Source: Microcaldota archaeon
GTDB taxonomy: Archaea; Micrarchaeota; Micrarchaeia; Micrarchaeales; CABMGC01
Length of the DNA stretch: 41,791 bases
Direction of reading: 5' to 3'
NCBI GenBank assembly: GCA_021851065.1
Contig: JAJZJQ010000012.1
Coordinates: 1 to 41,791, forward strand
Position numbers and translations under genes: made by a program. A model generated the notes under the pieces. That model was not told the origin of the DNA. It worked only from the letters and a program-made list of their open reading frames with translations, and did no database searches. Positions 33,348 through 40,518 of this stretch are shown here, in pieces. Position 1 is the stretch's first letter. Each line of letters begins with the position of its first letter.

Positions 33348-34012
33348 CGCTGCGCGTTCTTCCTGCCATGACGGCAATACTGGATTATCGGGCACATATT
33401 ACATAAAGGTTTGGTTCTGCAGTGGTTCTTCCCAAGCTCCACCAACTGCGCATGGAAATCATTGTAAAGGCCTGCGTCCTTCCTTATGCGCGATGTTATG
33501 TGCTCCTGCAGTTCATAGTAGCCTATATCCTTGTCAAGGCCGTATATCCTGTTCATTATGCGCTTTGTGTACGCATCTATAACGAACGCCGGCTTTCCTG
33601 CCGCGTACAGCAGTATGGAATCGGCTGTCTCAGGCCCTATCCCGTCAAGCTCCAGGAGCTCTTTCCTAAGCGTGCCCGCCCGCCCTGAAAGCATCCTTCC
33701 AAGCGATCCATGGCTGGAGTATACATGCCTTGCGAAGGCCTTAAGCCGTGCGGCCTTCTGCCTGTAGAATCCAGACGGCTTGACGCATCCCTCGAGGTCA
33801 TGCAGGTCCATCGAGTCTATTTTCCTCAGGCTCAGGCACCCTGCGCGCCTTAGGTTGTCCATTGCAAGCTCCACGTTCTTCCAGCTTGCCTGCTGCGTGA
33901 GCATGGCGCCTATTATTATCTCATCGTCCGTATTCCCGGGCCACCAATGCTGGTGGCCATTCTCCTTCCTTAGCCTGCTGTACAGATCCTCCAGATTCAG
34001 CGTTTTTGCCAT
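33344..34012 (-). CDS. HhH-GPD DNA glycosylase, MagIII/endonuclease III-related (COG2231 type)
   Basis: Base-excision repair glycosylase of 222 residues. The helix-hairpin-helix is LLELDGIGPETADSILLYA and the catalytic Asp lies in AFVIDAYTKRIMNR. The EndoIII lysine of the hairpin is replaced (GPETA instead of GxKTA), as in the MagIII/endonuclease III-related group, so a monofunctional glycosylase without lyase activity is likely. A C-terminal 4Fe-4S cluster is indicated by NHCRTKPLCNMCPIIQYC (Cys spacing 6-2-5). Substrate by precedent: alkylated purines or mispaired thymine. It overlaps the HD gene by 16 bases and the prenyl synthase by 4. Confidence 0.85.
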   Translation of the reverse strand: MAKTLNLEDLYSRLRKENGHQHWWPGNTDDEIIIGAMLTQQASWKNVELAMDNLRRAGCLSLRKIDSMDLHDLEGCVKPSGFYRQKAARLKAFARHVYSSHGSLGRMLSGRAGTLRKELLELDGIGPETADSILLYAAGKPAFVIDAYTKRIMNRIYGLDKDIGYYELQEHITSRIRKDAGLYNDFHAQLVELGKNHCRTKPLCNMCPIIQYCRHGRKNAQR

Positions 34013-34992
34013 TCCAATCCCGATATCTTCGCCCTGAAGCCCTCCCTTTCTATCTTTCCCTCGTCATCGAGCATTTTTCCATACTTCGGATTGACTTCGG
34101 AAACCCTTCGGTTTTTGCCATTTTGGACAAATTCAGGGTCTACGTACCTGAATTTCTTGTTCAGTCTAATCCCGTCATTTGCAATTTTGTAGTCGATATG
34201 CCCGAAGGCCAGGTCCATAAGGCTGTTCACGTGCTCATTTCCAGAGCGCCTGACGGCGTCTATGAACTCTGTTTCAGTAAGGTGCAGGTCTTTCCTGGAG
34301 ACTACGCCGCTCTCTACTGCTTCCTTCATCATCCTTCCAATAATGTAATAGCGTACTGCATTGCCTTGCGACCCCCACAGCTCCTTCTGGCATCTCATGT
34401 ACGTTTCGCCGAATTTCAGCGCCATCTCATAGGAATCGAATGCAATGTGGCCTACTGATACTGTCAGATGGTCAAGGAAACTGCCGGCATCGCATCCAAG
34501 CGAATAATGGCAATCCCTGAGCGTATAGTCTATGCGGTCTGCGCACAGCTGCGGAATCTTTCTCTCCATTAGGCCAAAGCGGTCAGTCTCCTCCAGACTG
34601 CTTATCTCGCTGCTGTCGTATCCATGCCTCTTGAGTATCTGCGCAAGCGGCGAAGCGTTGATGTACTGCGCAAGTATGCTGTCCTGATAGTCTTCCCTGG
34701 TCGGATCCCCAAATGCCCAGTCTACCGTATGCGAGAATGCTGTGTGCGATACGTCGTGCAAAAGCCCGGCTATCTGCTCTTCCAGGCCGGCCCCAAGCTT
34801 TCTTAGCAGTAGCATGCATCCTATACTGTGCTCATACCTGCTGTAGTGCACCGGGCTTGAGCACTCTACGAACGCTGGGTATCCGCGCTGCGACACGTCC
34901 TTAAGCCGCACGACTGTCCCAGCGCCCATTAGCTCTATAAGCACCGGCTGCGTGATCTCGAACCTGCCATATATCCTGTCGTCAACAATCAT
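33997..34992 (-). CDS. HD-domain phosphohydrolase (SAMHD1/dGTPase-like, COG1078 type)
   Basis: Metal-dependent phosphohydrolase, 331 residues from ATG 34992. The HD signature is complete: H in YSRYEHSIG, HD in AGLLHDVSHTAFSHTVDW, and the distal D in LCADRIDYTLRD. The N-terminal IYGRFEITQPVLIELM segment is characteristic of this family, whose members hydrolyse dNTPs or related nucleotides. The open frame continues upstream to 35121 with a TATA-like CTTGTAAAAGCC at 35053-35064, so GTG 35043 or TTG 35004 are alternative starts. It heads an operon with a DNA glycosylase and a prenyl synthase. Confidence 0.82.
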   Translation of the reverse strand: MIVDDRIYGRFEITQPVLIELMGAGTVVRLKDVSQRGYPAFVECSSPVHYSRYEHSIGCMLLLRKLGAGLEEQIAGLLHDVSHTAFSHTVDWAFGDPTREDYQDSILAQYINASPLAQILKRHGYDSSEISSLEETDRFGLMERKIPQLCADRIDYTLRDCHYSLGCDAGSFLDHLTVSVGHIAFDSYEMALKFGETYMRCQKELWGSQGNAVRYYIIGRMMKEAVESGVVSRKDLHLTETEFIDAVRRSGNEHVNSLMDLAFGHIDYKIANDGIRLNKKFRYVDPEFVQNGKNRRVSEVNPKYGKMLDDEGKIEREGFRAKISGLEWQKR

Positions 34993-35155
34993 GATGGGAC
35001 CCAATGCGATGACCAGCTGGCTGCATATGCCTATTGCTTGCACCACCAAACGGCTTTTACAAGCAAGATGGCGGCCTGCCTTAACCTGTAGCGGGCCAAG
35101 CGCAGCGAAACATAAGCGCATGTATGCCTAAATCTGACGATAAAGAAATCCAGGA

Positions 35156-35626
35156 TTACTCTACTTTTACCTCCCTACTCTCTATCTTCCTTAGCATGTC
35201 GCGCGCTCCAATTCCCTCAACTGTTATGTTCATGCTCTTGCACGTGCCTATTACCTGCTTAACCTTGGCCTCGAAGGTGTTGCCGTACATGGACATGTCC
35301 TTGGCTTTTGCTATCTTCTTTACCTGCTCAAGGGTTATGTTGCCTGCAACCTCCTCCTTGACCTTGCCTCCCTTCTGCAGACCAAGCTCCTTTAGTATAA
35401 GCGCGCTTGTAGTGGGGGAGCCTACCTCCACCTTGAACTCCTTTGTCTCCTTTATGACTGTGACCTTCACCGGCACCTTTATGCCCTCGAAGGCCTTAGT
35501 CTTCGCATTTATCTCCTCCACTATCTTCGCAGTGTTGACTCCTAGCGGGCCCAGGGCAGGACCAAACGGAGGCCCTCCTGTGGCCTTTCCTCCTTCTATG
35601 AGCCCGTTGACTACTACTTCTGTCAT
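35156..35626 (-). CDS. rpl11: Large ribosomal subunit protein uL11
   Basis: Forms the base of the ribosomal GTPase centre with P0, binding 23S rRNA. 156 residues from ATG 35626; a TTG 12 bases earlier is less likely. GGKATGGPPFGPALGPLGVN is the classic N-terminal motif, followed by KVTVIKETKEFKVEVGSPTT, and the C-terminal rRNA-binding part carries MYGNTFEAKVKQVIGTCKS. It follows spt5 by 13 bases, the usual archaeal pairing. It is separated from uL1-P0-P1, which normally follow directly. Confidence 0.96.
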   Translation of the reverse strand: MTEVVVNGLIEGGKATGGPPFGPALGPLGVNTAKIVEEINAKTKAFEGIKVPVKVTVIKETKEFKVEVGSPTTSALILKELGLQKGGKVKEEVAGNITLEQVKKIAKAKDMSMYGNTFEAKVKQVIGTCKSMNITVEGIGARDMLRKIESREVKVE

Positions 35627-35639
35627 GATATCATCCAAA

Positions 35640-36083
35640 TCATTGAGCTGCCTTCTGAATTATCTTCGCCATGTTGGCCTTTGTTGTAACCGGGATAGGC
35701 ACTGCAACTTCCATCAGCTCCACGGTTATCTCGTCTTTGCTCGAGTCTATCTTTATGACCTTTGCCTTGTAGCCCTTGAAAGGCCCTGTGAAGAACTCCA
35801 CAACGTCGTTAACCGATATCTCCTGCGCCGTCTGCCTGGCAGCGAGCATTTTGTCAAGCTCCGCCTCCTCAAGCGGCTTTGGAAGCATTCCTTTCACATG
35901 CGGTTCGTTCAGTATGAGGTCTCTTACGGCTATCTCGCTAGCTCCCTCTATTATGAGGTAGCCGCGCATGCCATAGGGCATCACAAGCGAATATATGTCA
36001 TTGTTGTTCTTAGAGATCTTATTCTGCAGCACATCTGCAGTTATCTTCTCCTGGCTTGCCGTTACTCTTACTATGAAGTACAT
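35640..36083 (-). CDS. spt5: Transcription elongation factor Spt5 (NusG)
   Basis: Processivity factor that clamps RNA polymerase; 147 residues, with the NGN domain (1-85; MYFIVRVTASQEKITADVL, YLIIEGASEIAVRDLI) and one KOW domain (FFTGPFKGYKAKVIKID, then ITVELMEVAVPIPVTT). ATG 36083 lies about 25 bases from a TATA element at 36093-36107, so leaderless. SecE, its common upstream partner, is absent; the divergent trm5 gene occupies that place. uL11 follows on the same transcript. Confidence 0.95.
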   Translation of the reverse strand: MYFIVRVTASQEKITADVLQNKISKNNNDIYSLVMPYGMRGYLIIEGASEIAVRDLILNEPHVKGMLPKPLEEAELDKMLAARQTAQEISVNDVVEFFTGPFKGYKAKVIKIDSSKDEITVELMEVAVPIPVTTKANMAKIIQKAAQ

Positions 36084-36092
36084 CCAATTCCA

Positions 36093-36107
36093 CTTTTAAA
36101 GTTTTAC
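36093..36107. promoter_or_regulatory. Bidirectional TATA region, spt5 / trm5
   Basis: CTTTTAAAGTTTTAC, with a palindromic TTTAAA core. It lies about 26 bases from ATG 36125 (plus) and from ATG 36083 (minus), predicting two leaderless messages. Confidence 0.5.
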
Positions 36108-36124
36108 AATGCCAATATGATCCT

Positions 36125-37168
36125 ATGCTATGTCTAAAGGTGCGCAAGGATAACGCCGAGAAGGTAAGGAAATACCTCGCAAGGCGCAAACTAAGCGACA
36201 ATAATTACAGGATATATGGAAGTGGCAAATTTATATACATTCCTATAGCAGGTCTTTCCGCCAGCCGCCAGCTTGGCGCGCTGCTCGGCAGGGGCATGGC
36301 CGAGCTGTCCAGCAGGCGCTTTGAACCTGCGGGGAACAGGCAGGGCTACCGCAAGGCTGTGTCAAGGGCACTTGGCGGGAGCGAAGACTATTCCAAGGGC
36401 TACGATGTCATGGGCGACATAGCCATAATAGACGCGCGCAGCAGGAAATCGGCCCTTGGGCTTGCAAAAGTCATAATGGGCATAAACAAGGGCATAAAGA
36501 CAGTCCTTTCAAAAGGCGGGCCGGTAAGCGGCGAATACCGCACGCGCAGGTACGTGTACGTCTGCGGAGAGAGGAAGTTCGATGCCGTATACCGGGAGAA
36601 CGGGTGCACATTCATGATGGATGTGCGTAAGGCCTTCTTCTCCCCAAGGCTCTCCTACGAGAGGGGGAGGATACGGTCGCTTGCAACTGACGGGGAGAAC
36701 GTGATGGTGATGTTTGCAGGCACTGGCCCATTTGCCATAGAGGTGGCAAAGGCGCACAGCAATACCAAGGTGGTTGCGATCGAGCTGAACAGGAATGCGT
36801 ACCGGTATATGGTCAAGAACATAAAACTTAACAAGGCTGTCAATGTAGAGCCGGTTCTTGGGGACGTCAAGGAGGTTGCCTTAAGGTACAAGGGATTTGC
36901 CGACCGCATAGTGATGCCTCTTCCAAAGGACTCGTACAGCTTCATCGGGGCAGCCGTGCTGGCCGCAAAGCGAAGGTGCGTTGTGCATTACTACGCGTTT
37001 GGCAGCAAGGACAACGCCCTTGCAGAGCACTGCGAAAAGCTGCGCGCGCTGCTAAAACCCAAGGGCATAAGGTTCAGGGTGCTGTCCTGGCGGGTCGTAA
37101 GGCCCTATTCAGCCAGCGAAGTGGAGATAGCAATAGACTTCGAGATGCTGAAGAAAAAAACAGCCTAG
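36125..37168 (+). CDS. trm5: tRNA (guanine37-N1)-methyltransferase Trm5
   Basis: Makes m1G37, which keeps the reading frame during translation. 347 residues. The N-terminal part (KVRKDNAEKVRKYLARRKL; D1-like) is followed by FMMDVRKAFFSPRLSYER (substrate loop), SAM-binding MFAGTGPFAIEVA, VVAIELNRNAYRYMVKNIKL, and the MPLPKDSYSFI motif in place of the more common NLP. These are the archaeal Trm5 hallmarks and differ from bacterial TrmD. ATG 36125 is the only start matching the shared TATA box. It ends 3 bases before the convergent ferredoxin. Confidence 0.92.
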   Translation: MLCLKVRKDNAEKVRKYLARRKLSDNNYRIYGSGKFIYIPIAGLSASRQLGALLGRGMAELSSRRFEPAGNRQGYRKAVSRALGGSEDYSKGYDVMGDIAIIDARSRKSALGLAKVIMGINKGIKTVLSKGGPVSGEYRTRRYVYVCGERKFDAVYRENGCTFMMDVRKAFFSPRLSYERGRIRSLATDGENVMVMFAGTGPFAIEVAKAHSNTKVVAIELNRNAYRYMVKNIKLNKAVNVEPVLGDVKEVALRYKGFADRIVMPLPKDSYSFIGAAVLAAKRRCVVHYYAFGSKDNALAEHCEKLRALLKPKGIRFRVLSWRVVRPYSASEVEIAIDFEMLKKKTA

Positions 37169-37171
37169 CGC

Positions 37172-37528
37172 TCACTTGTATATCGAGCGGTAGACGTTGT
37201 TTGTGTCATCAGTGATTACTATGCATTCCCCTTCGCACTCGACAAGGCATGCCTGGCACAGTATGCACGACGGGCCGTTGACTGCTACTGATATGCCTCC
37301 GCTGCCTCCCTCGTGCTTCTCTGCGAAGTGCTTGTGGCCGTCCTGCACATTGGCCCACTTTGCAGTAACTTCAGGCAGATGCGATCCCTTCCACTTCCAT
37401 TCCTCAGGCGCGGCGTCGTTGTTGACATCAGGCGCCTCCCTGTCCTTCATCTCGAATACAGCTACAGGGCATACGTCAAAACAGTGTGAGCATCCCGTGC
37501 ACTTCGGCTTTTCTACATAAACCTGCAT
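37172..37528 (-). CDS. Ferredoxin with two 4Fe-4S clusters and a long inter-cluster insertion
   Basis: Soluble electron carrier, 118 residues. First cluster motif CTGCSHCFDVCP: C10, C13, C16, C20. Second: CILCQACLVEC with C88, C91, C94, C98, plus a further C102. Between them lie about 65 residues including EEWKWKGSHLPEVTAKW, much longer than in a typical dicluster ferredoxin. It is a candidate partner of the 2-oxoacid oxidoreductase at 15.5 kb. TATA at 37558-37570 and a GGTGAC ribosome site 4-9 bases before the ATG (37533-37538) support the start. Confidence 0.88.
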   Translation of the reverse strand: MQVYVEKPKCTGCSHCFDVCPVAVFEMKDREAPDVNNDAAPEEWKWKGSHLPEVTAKWANVQDGHKHFAEKHEGGSGGISVAVNGPSCILCQACLVECEGECIVITDDTNNVYRSIYK

Positions 37529-37557
37529 TTAAGTCACCACTGCAAATATCTTTCACA

Positions 37558-37570
37558 CATTATATAAACG
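37558..37570 (-). promoter_or_regulatory. TATA box of the ferredoxin gene
   Basis: Minus-strand CGTTTATATAATG. Initiation near 37538-37540 gives a short leader containing GGTGAC, unlike the leaderless genes nearby. Confidence 0.5.
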
Positions 37571-37596
37571 TTACGATGGCAACTTGGCAAAAGACG

Positions 37597-38133
37597 TTAG
37601 AATCTTGGCTTTGGCAGCCCGTTTTCTGCGCCAATGCACGCTCTGTACACATCATCCACGTGCATGAGGGTTGCTATCAGACTCTTTCGCGCCCAAGCCT
37701 CGATCGCTTCGTTTCCAGCACTCTTGCCAAGCAGCTGATTGGCTCTCTCCTCCAGTCTCTTTGCCCACATCATATCCCCTTTACCTGGCCTCTCCTGCCC
37801 TGCTATATGGTCTGCTGCCTTTGCATAGAACTGCGCAGCCTCGAAGAAATGGCCCGCTTCCTCTGCCTGCACTGCGTCATTCAAGCTTATTATCACGCCC
37901 CATGCCAGCGGGTTTCGGTCTATGGCCATGCTGAATCCTTTAGCCCTAAAATCGCGCCTTGCATATATGTACAGGTAAAGGGTCTCTATCCTCAGCTCGC
38001 TCTCTCTTATGATTGTGGCTATACGGCTGACCTCTTTGCTCTCAGCCACACTTAGATCGAGATCCGGCAGCAGCGGATGCACCCGTCTTGGTTCAGTGCG
38101 GCCTGTGCGTATGCGTCCTTGCATCAAATTCAT
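37597..38133 (-). CDS. Hypothetical protein with a MIT-like helical hairpin
   Basis: 178 residues. The N-terminal half is charged (IATIIRESELRIETLYLYIY). From about residue 85 helices read NDAVQAEEAGHFFEAAQFYA, then KAADHI, and after a loop WAKRLEERANQLLG. That pattern (A-x-EEAG-x-FxEAxxFYxKAxDxI ... LxxRAxxLL) resembles the three-helix MIT domain that in other archaea links ESCRT proteins to the Vps4/CdvC ATPase; a TPR repeat is the alternative. A further helical tail follows (WARKSLIATLMHVDDVYRAC). No ATPase or ESCRT gene is near. The assignment is a guess from pattern; the gene itself looks real. Confidence 0.5.
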   Translation of the reverse strand: MNLMQGRIRTGRTEPRRVHPLLPDLDLSVAESKEVSRIATIIRESELRIETLYLYIYARRDFRAKGFSMAIDRNPLAWGVIISLNDAVQAEEAGHFFEAAQFYAKAADHIAGQERPGKGDMMWAKRLEERANQLLGKSAGNEAIEAWARKSLIATLMHVDDVYRACIGAENGLPKPRF

Positions 38134-38225
38134 CTACCGCACGCTAACTATGCAAAGGCACTGCCAGCTTCTAAGCTCGCGCATGGGAAGACCTGTAGCC
38201 TCAAAAGGCGGCAGAGATTGCCGCT

Positions 38226-38528
38226 TTAACCGAATAGGCTTGCCAGCCCTCCTGCTGCTTGCTCTTCACTCACTTTCTCTTCCGCAGGCTCCTGCTTCTT
38301 TGCTGCCGGGGCTCCTGCTGCAGGCGCCGCAGCTGGTGCTGCTGCCTGCACGCTCTGGGCGTTCTTTATCACATCCTTTATGTTCACGCCCTTAAGCGAC
38401 GTTGCAACAGACTTGGCCATTGCCTCGTCAGGGGACATGCCAGCAGCCTTGACCACGTCGGCAAGGCTCTTTTCGCTTATCTCCTTTCCGGCTGCATCCA
38501 AGAGAAGTGCAGCGTATATGTACTCCAT
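38226..38528 (-). CDS. rpl12: Large ribosomal subunit protein P1 (archaeal L12)
   Basis: Dimeric stalk protein that recruits elongation factors. 100 residues: the helical dimerisation domain MEYIYAALLLDAAGKEISE (1-19) to about residue 60, an Ala/Pro hinge (AAAPAAAPAAGAPAAKK), an acidic stretch and the factor-binding end GGLASLFG. It lies 26 bases downstream of the P0 gene. In this genome it appears to be the only stalk protein with the GLxxLFG tail. Confidence 0.96.
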   Translation of the reverse strand: MEYIYAALLLDAAGKEISEKSLADVVKAAGMSPDEAMAKSVATSLKGVNIKDVIKNAQSVQAAAPAAAPAAGAPAAKKQEPAEEKVSEEQAAGGLASLFG

Positions 38529-38554
38529 TTTTTCACCATTTCAGCGTAATATCG

Positions 38555-39448
38555 TCATGCGGCAGGCTTCTGTCCACTCTCCCCGTCTGCAGGCTTTGCC
38601 TCCTCCTGCTTTGGCTCTGCCTTGACCATAGGGTTTAGGCTAAGCGCCTCCCTAACCGCCCTTGCTATCAGCTTATCAGTTATTCCAGGCTCGTATATCT
38701 GCGCCCCAAGCCCAAGGCCCAGGGCTGACAGGTAGGCCTTCCTTATGAAGGCGTCTGCGTTGTACTGGGTCACTAAGCCTATCGAGGTAGAGAGTGCGTC
38801 TGCCTGTGCGAAGCTTGATGCAATCTGCTGGGTCACGAAATTAACATCTATGCCAAGCGCAGCCTCGTTAAAGAGCAGGTTGCCGTTCACAACTGCCTTA
38901 AGCTTTGTCCCTGCCTCAAACGGCATTATGTCCAGCATCTTCAGGGCCTTGGAGATTGCGGTGCTTATCTTGTCTCCCTTCTTCACAAGCACCTTGCTCT
39001 TAGATATGACTACCTTGCCCTTGTCTATCTTCACGTCTATGCCTGCAGTCTTCATGTCTGTGACTGCCTGTCCTGGCGCTATGCTTGTCTCCCCTGCCTC
39101 TATCGATATCTCGGAAGGCGCTATCTGGTTTGGCTTTGCTATAAGCTTCATCTTGTTTGATACTATTAATGCATTCAGCTCAGAGGGTTCCTTGTTGGAA
39201 AGCAGTATTGCGAAGTTTCCTGTTGCATAATCCTTGAGCCTTGCCAGCCTAGGGTCTGCGTCCATTATCCTGTGCGCAAGGCTCTTGCGGGCGACAATGA
39301 ACTTCACTTCAGGCTTAAGCCCGTTCCTTGCCTTCTGTACAAGGCTGTCAGGCACCGACTCAAGCGACATTATGCCTACAGTGCTGTACTTCTTGACCTC
39401 CTCCTGCATCTTTTTTACGTATTCCACCTTCTCTGACTTAAGCATCAT
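38555..39448 (-). CDS. rplP0: Large ribosomal subunit protein uL10 (P0), lacking the factor-binding tail
   Basis: Anchors the P1 stalk dimers to 23S rRNA. 297 residues, shorter than usual archaeal P0 (about 330-350). The rRNA-binding N-terminus (KVEYVKKMQEEVKKYSTVGI, then VSNKMKLIAKP) and the insertion domain (PSEISIEAGETSIAPGQAVT, KVLVKKGDKISTA) are present, as are the helical P1-binding segments (QQIASSFAQADALSTSIG, then QIYEPGITDKLIARAVREAL). The C-terminus ends PADGESGQKPAA with no acidic EEEAxxGLxxLFG tail, and none follows in another frame. It starts 4 bases after the uL1 stop. Confidence 0.93.
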   Translation of the reverse strand: MMLKSEKVEYVKKMQEEVKKYSTVGIMSLESVPDSLVQKARNGLKPEVKFIVARKSLAHRIMDADPRLARLKDYATGNFAILLSNKEPSELNALIVSNKMKLIAKPNQIAPSEISIEAGETSIAPGQAVTDMKTAGIDVKIDKGKVVISKSKVLVKKGDKISTAISKALKMLDIMPFEAGTKLKAVVNGNLLFNEAALGIDVNFVTQQIASSFAQADALSTSIGLVTQYNADAFIRKAYLSALGLGLGAQIYEPGITDKLIARAVREALSLNPMVKAEPKQEEAKPADGESGQKPAA

Positions 39449-39452
39449 AATA

Positions 39453-40085
39453 TCACGCTATCCTCATCGGCTTGCTCATAGTGAGCTTCACATAAGCCGA
39501 CCTTATCCTGTTGTTGCCCACCTTCCTCGTAACGCTGCCCATGACCTCATTTATGTTCTCGTACAGCTTGGCGGCATCCATGTCCTCGTTGCCCACAACG
39601 CAGTGTACTGTTGGCAGGTTCTTGCCCCTGTTCCTTATCGTTATCCTCTTGTTCAGCTCATTTGCCATGTTCGCCATGCCTGCGCTGCCTACCAGCGGCC
39701 TTGGCATCCTGTTCCTGGGGCCCAGAAACTGCCCAAGGCTCTTTGCCACCTGAGGCATGAGGGCCGGCTGGGCTATAAGCTCGTAATCCAGCAGTGAGCT
39801 GAGCCTTGCCGCATTTGCAGCTATTGCGGGTATGTCTGCGCCGTCTATCACCTCTATCCCGTTTTTGCGCGCCTCTTCGGAGAGGTTCCTGTCACTTGTG
39901 AAAATAGCTATCTTCTTCACTTTTCCCTTCCCGTTTGGCAGCACCACGTCAAGGTTGATCTTGTTGTCCTGCCTAGTGAAATCTATGCCTTTGAAATTTA
40001 TGGCTAGCTCTACCGTTTGCTTGAACTTCCTCTTGCCCTTGTTCTCGGCAATGAACTTGCCGAATTCCTCCGAGTAATCTGCCAT
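39453..40085 (-). CDS. rpl1: Large ribosomal subunit protein uL1
   Basis: Forms the L1 stalk at the ribosomal E site; 210 residues, standard archaeal length. FKQTVELAINFKGIDF near the start, LPNGKGKVKKIAIF, then FLGPRNRMPRPLVG in the centre and RNRGKNLPTVHCVVGNEDMD are family marks. In many archaea uL1 binds its own mRNA to regulate uL1-P0-P1. A strong ribosome site GGAGGGAT (40090-40097) lies 4 bases from the ATG, unlike the leaderless genes around, and allows such control. First gene of uL1-P0-P1. Confidence 0.96.
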   Translation of the reverse strand: MADYSEEFGKFIAENKGKRKFKQTVELAINFKGIDFTRQDNKINLDVVLPNGKGKVKKIAIFTSDRNLSEEARKNGIEVIDGADIPAIAANAARLSSLLDYELIAQPALMPQVAKSLGQFLGPRNRMPRPLVGSAGMANMANELNKRITIRNRGKNLPTVHCVVGNEDMDAAKLYENINEVMGSVTRKVGNNRIRSAYVKLTMSKPMRIA

Positions 40086-40089
40086 GTTT

Positions 40090-40128
40090 ATCCCTCCTGC
40101 AAGACTGCAGTGATTGCGGGAAAATAAG
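40090..40128 (-). promoter_or_regulatory. Promoter and strong ribosome binding site of uL1-P0-P1
   Basis: The minus strand has a TATA-like CTTATTTTCCC (40118-40128) and GGAGGGAT (40090-40097) 4 bases before the uL1 ATG. The gap up to 40314 is AT-rich; it contains only a 12-codon and a 15-codon ORF on the plus strand and no recognised feature. Confidence 0.45.
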
Positions 40129-40314
40129 CAGAATAGTATGGCATGATAGAATTAAATAACTATCTTTTGAGTGGACTCCTATAGGAAGTTTACAAATAGA
40201 CGAAAAGCGAATAGAGAGATGTCAAATAACGAATATGCAAAACTACTATGGGGACGATAACACTCCATAAATTTCATGGGTATGAAATAAAATAAGGTCT
40301 TTTGAGATCAGATG

Positions 40315-40518
40315 TCACTCCTTAATACCTCCAAAATCTTTGACTATGGCTGCTGTAATAATACCTGTATTTATGCGTTCCTGATGGTTAATGGTTATTT
40401 CAATTTTATCGCCAACTCTGTAGTTACTGCTCTTGTCCCCTATTCTAGTGGTAGCAGTTTTTTCCTCTCGTGTAAGCATGCCAGTATATTTCGGGAAGAA
40501 ATCTAACCGTTTAATCAT
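40315..40518 (-). CDS. Small ASCH-like domain protein, possibly truncated
   Basis: 67 residues. MIKRLDFFPKYTGMLTREEK, then TATTRIGD...YRVGDKIEITI resembles the start of ASCH (PUA-like) domains, which have an xFxxxxxxxILxGxKTxTxR pattern followed by a KxGDxV strand. ASCH domains are usually about 100 residues; here a stop comes right after IVKDFGGIKE, where the family would continue. It may therefore be shortened. AT-rich, with codon use unlike the ribosomal genes beside it. It overlaps the ITPase-like gene by 8 bases. RNA or nucleotide binding is the family role. Confidence 0.5.
   Translation of the reverse strand: MIKRLDFFPKYTGMLTREEKTATTRIGDKSSNYRVGDKIEITINHQERINTGIITAAIVKDFGGIKE

Noticed and set aside
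35124-36137. 337-codon plus-strand frame
   Set aside because: Antisense to uL11 and spt5; no recognisable protein.
40205-40306. Two micro-ORFs (12 and 15 codons) on the plus strand in the AT-rich gap
   Set aside because: Too short to judge, no promoter at suitable distance and no recognised sequence.
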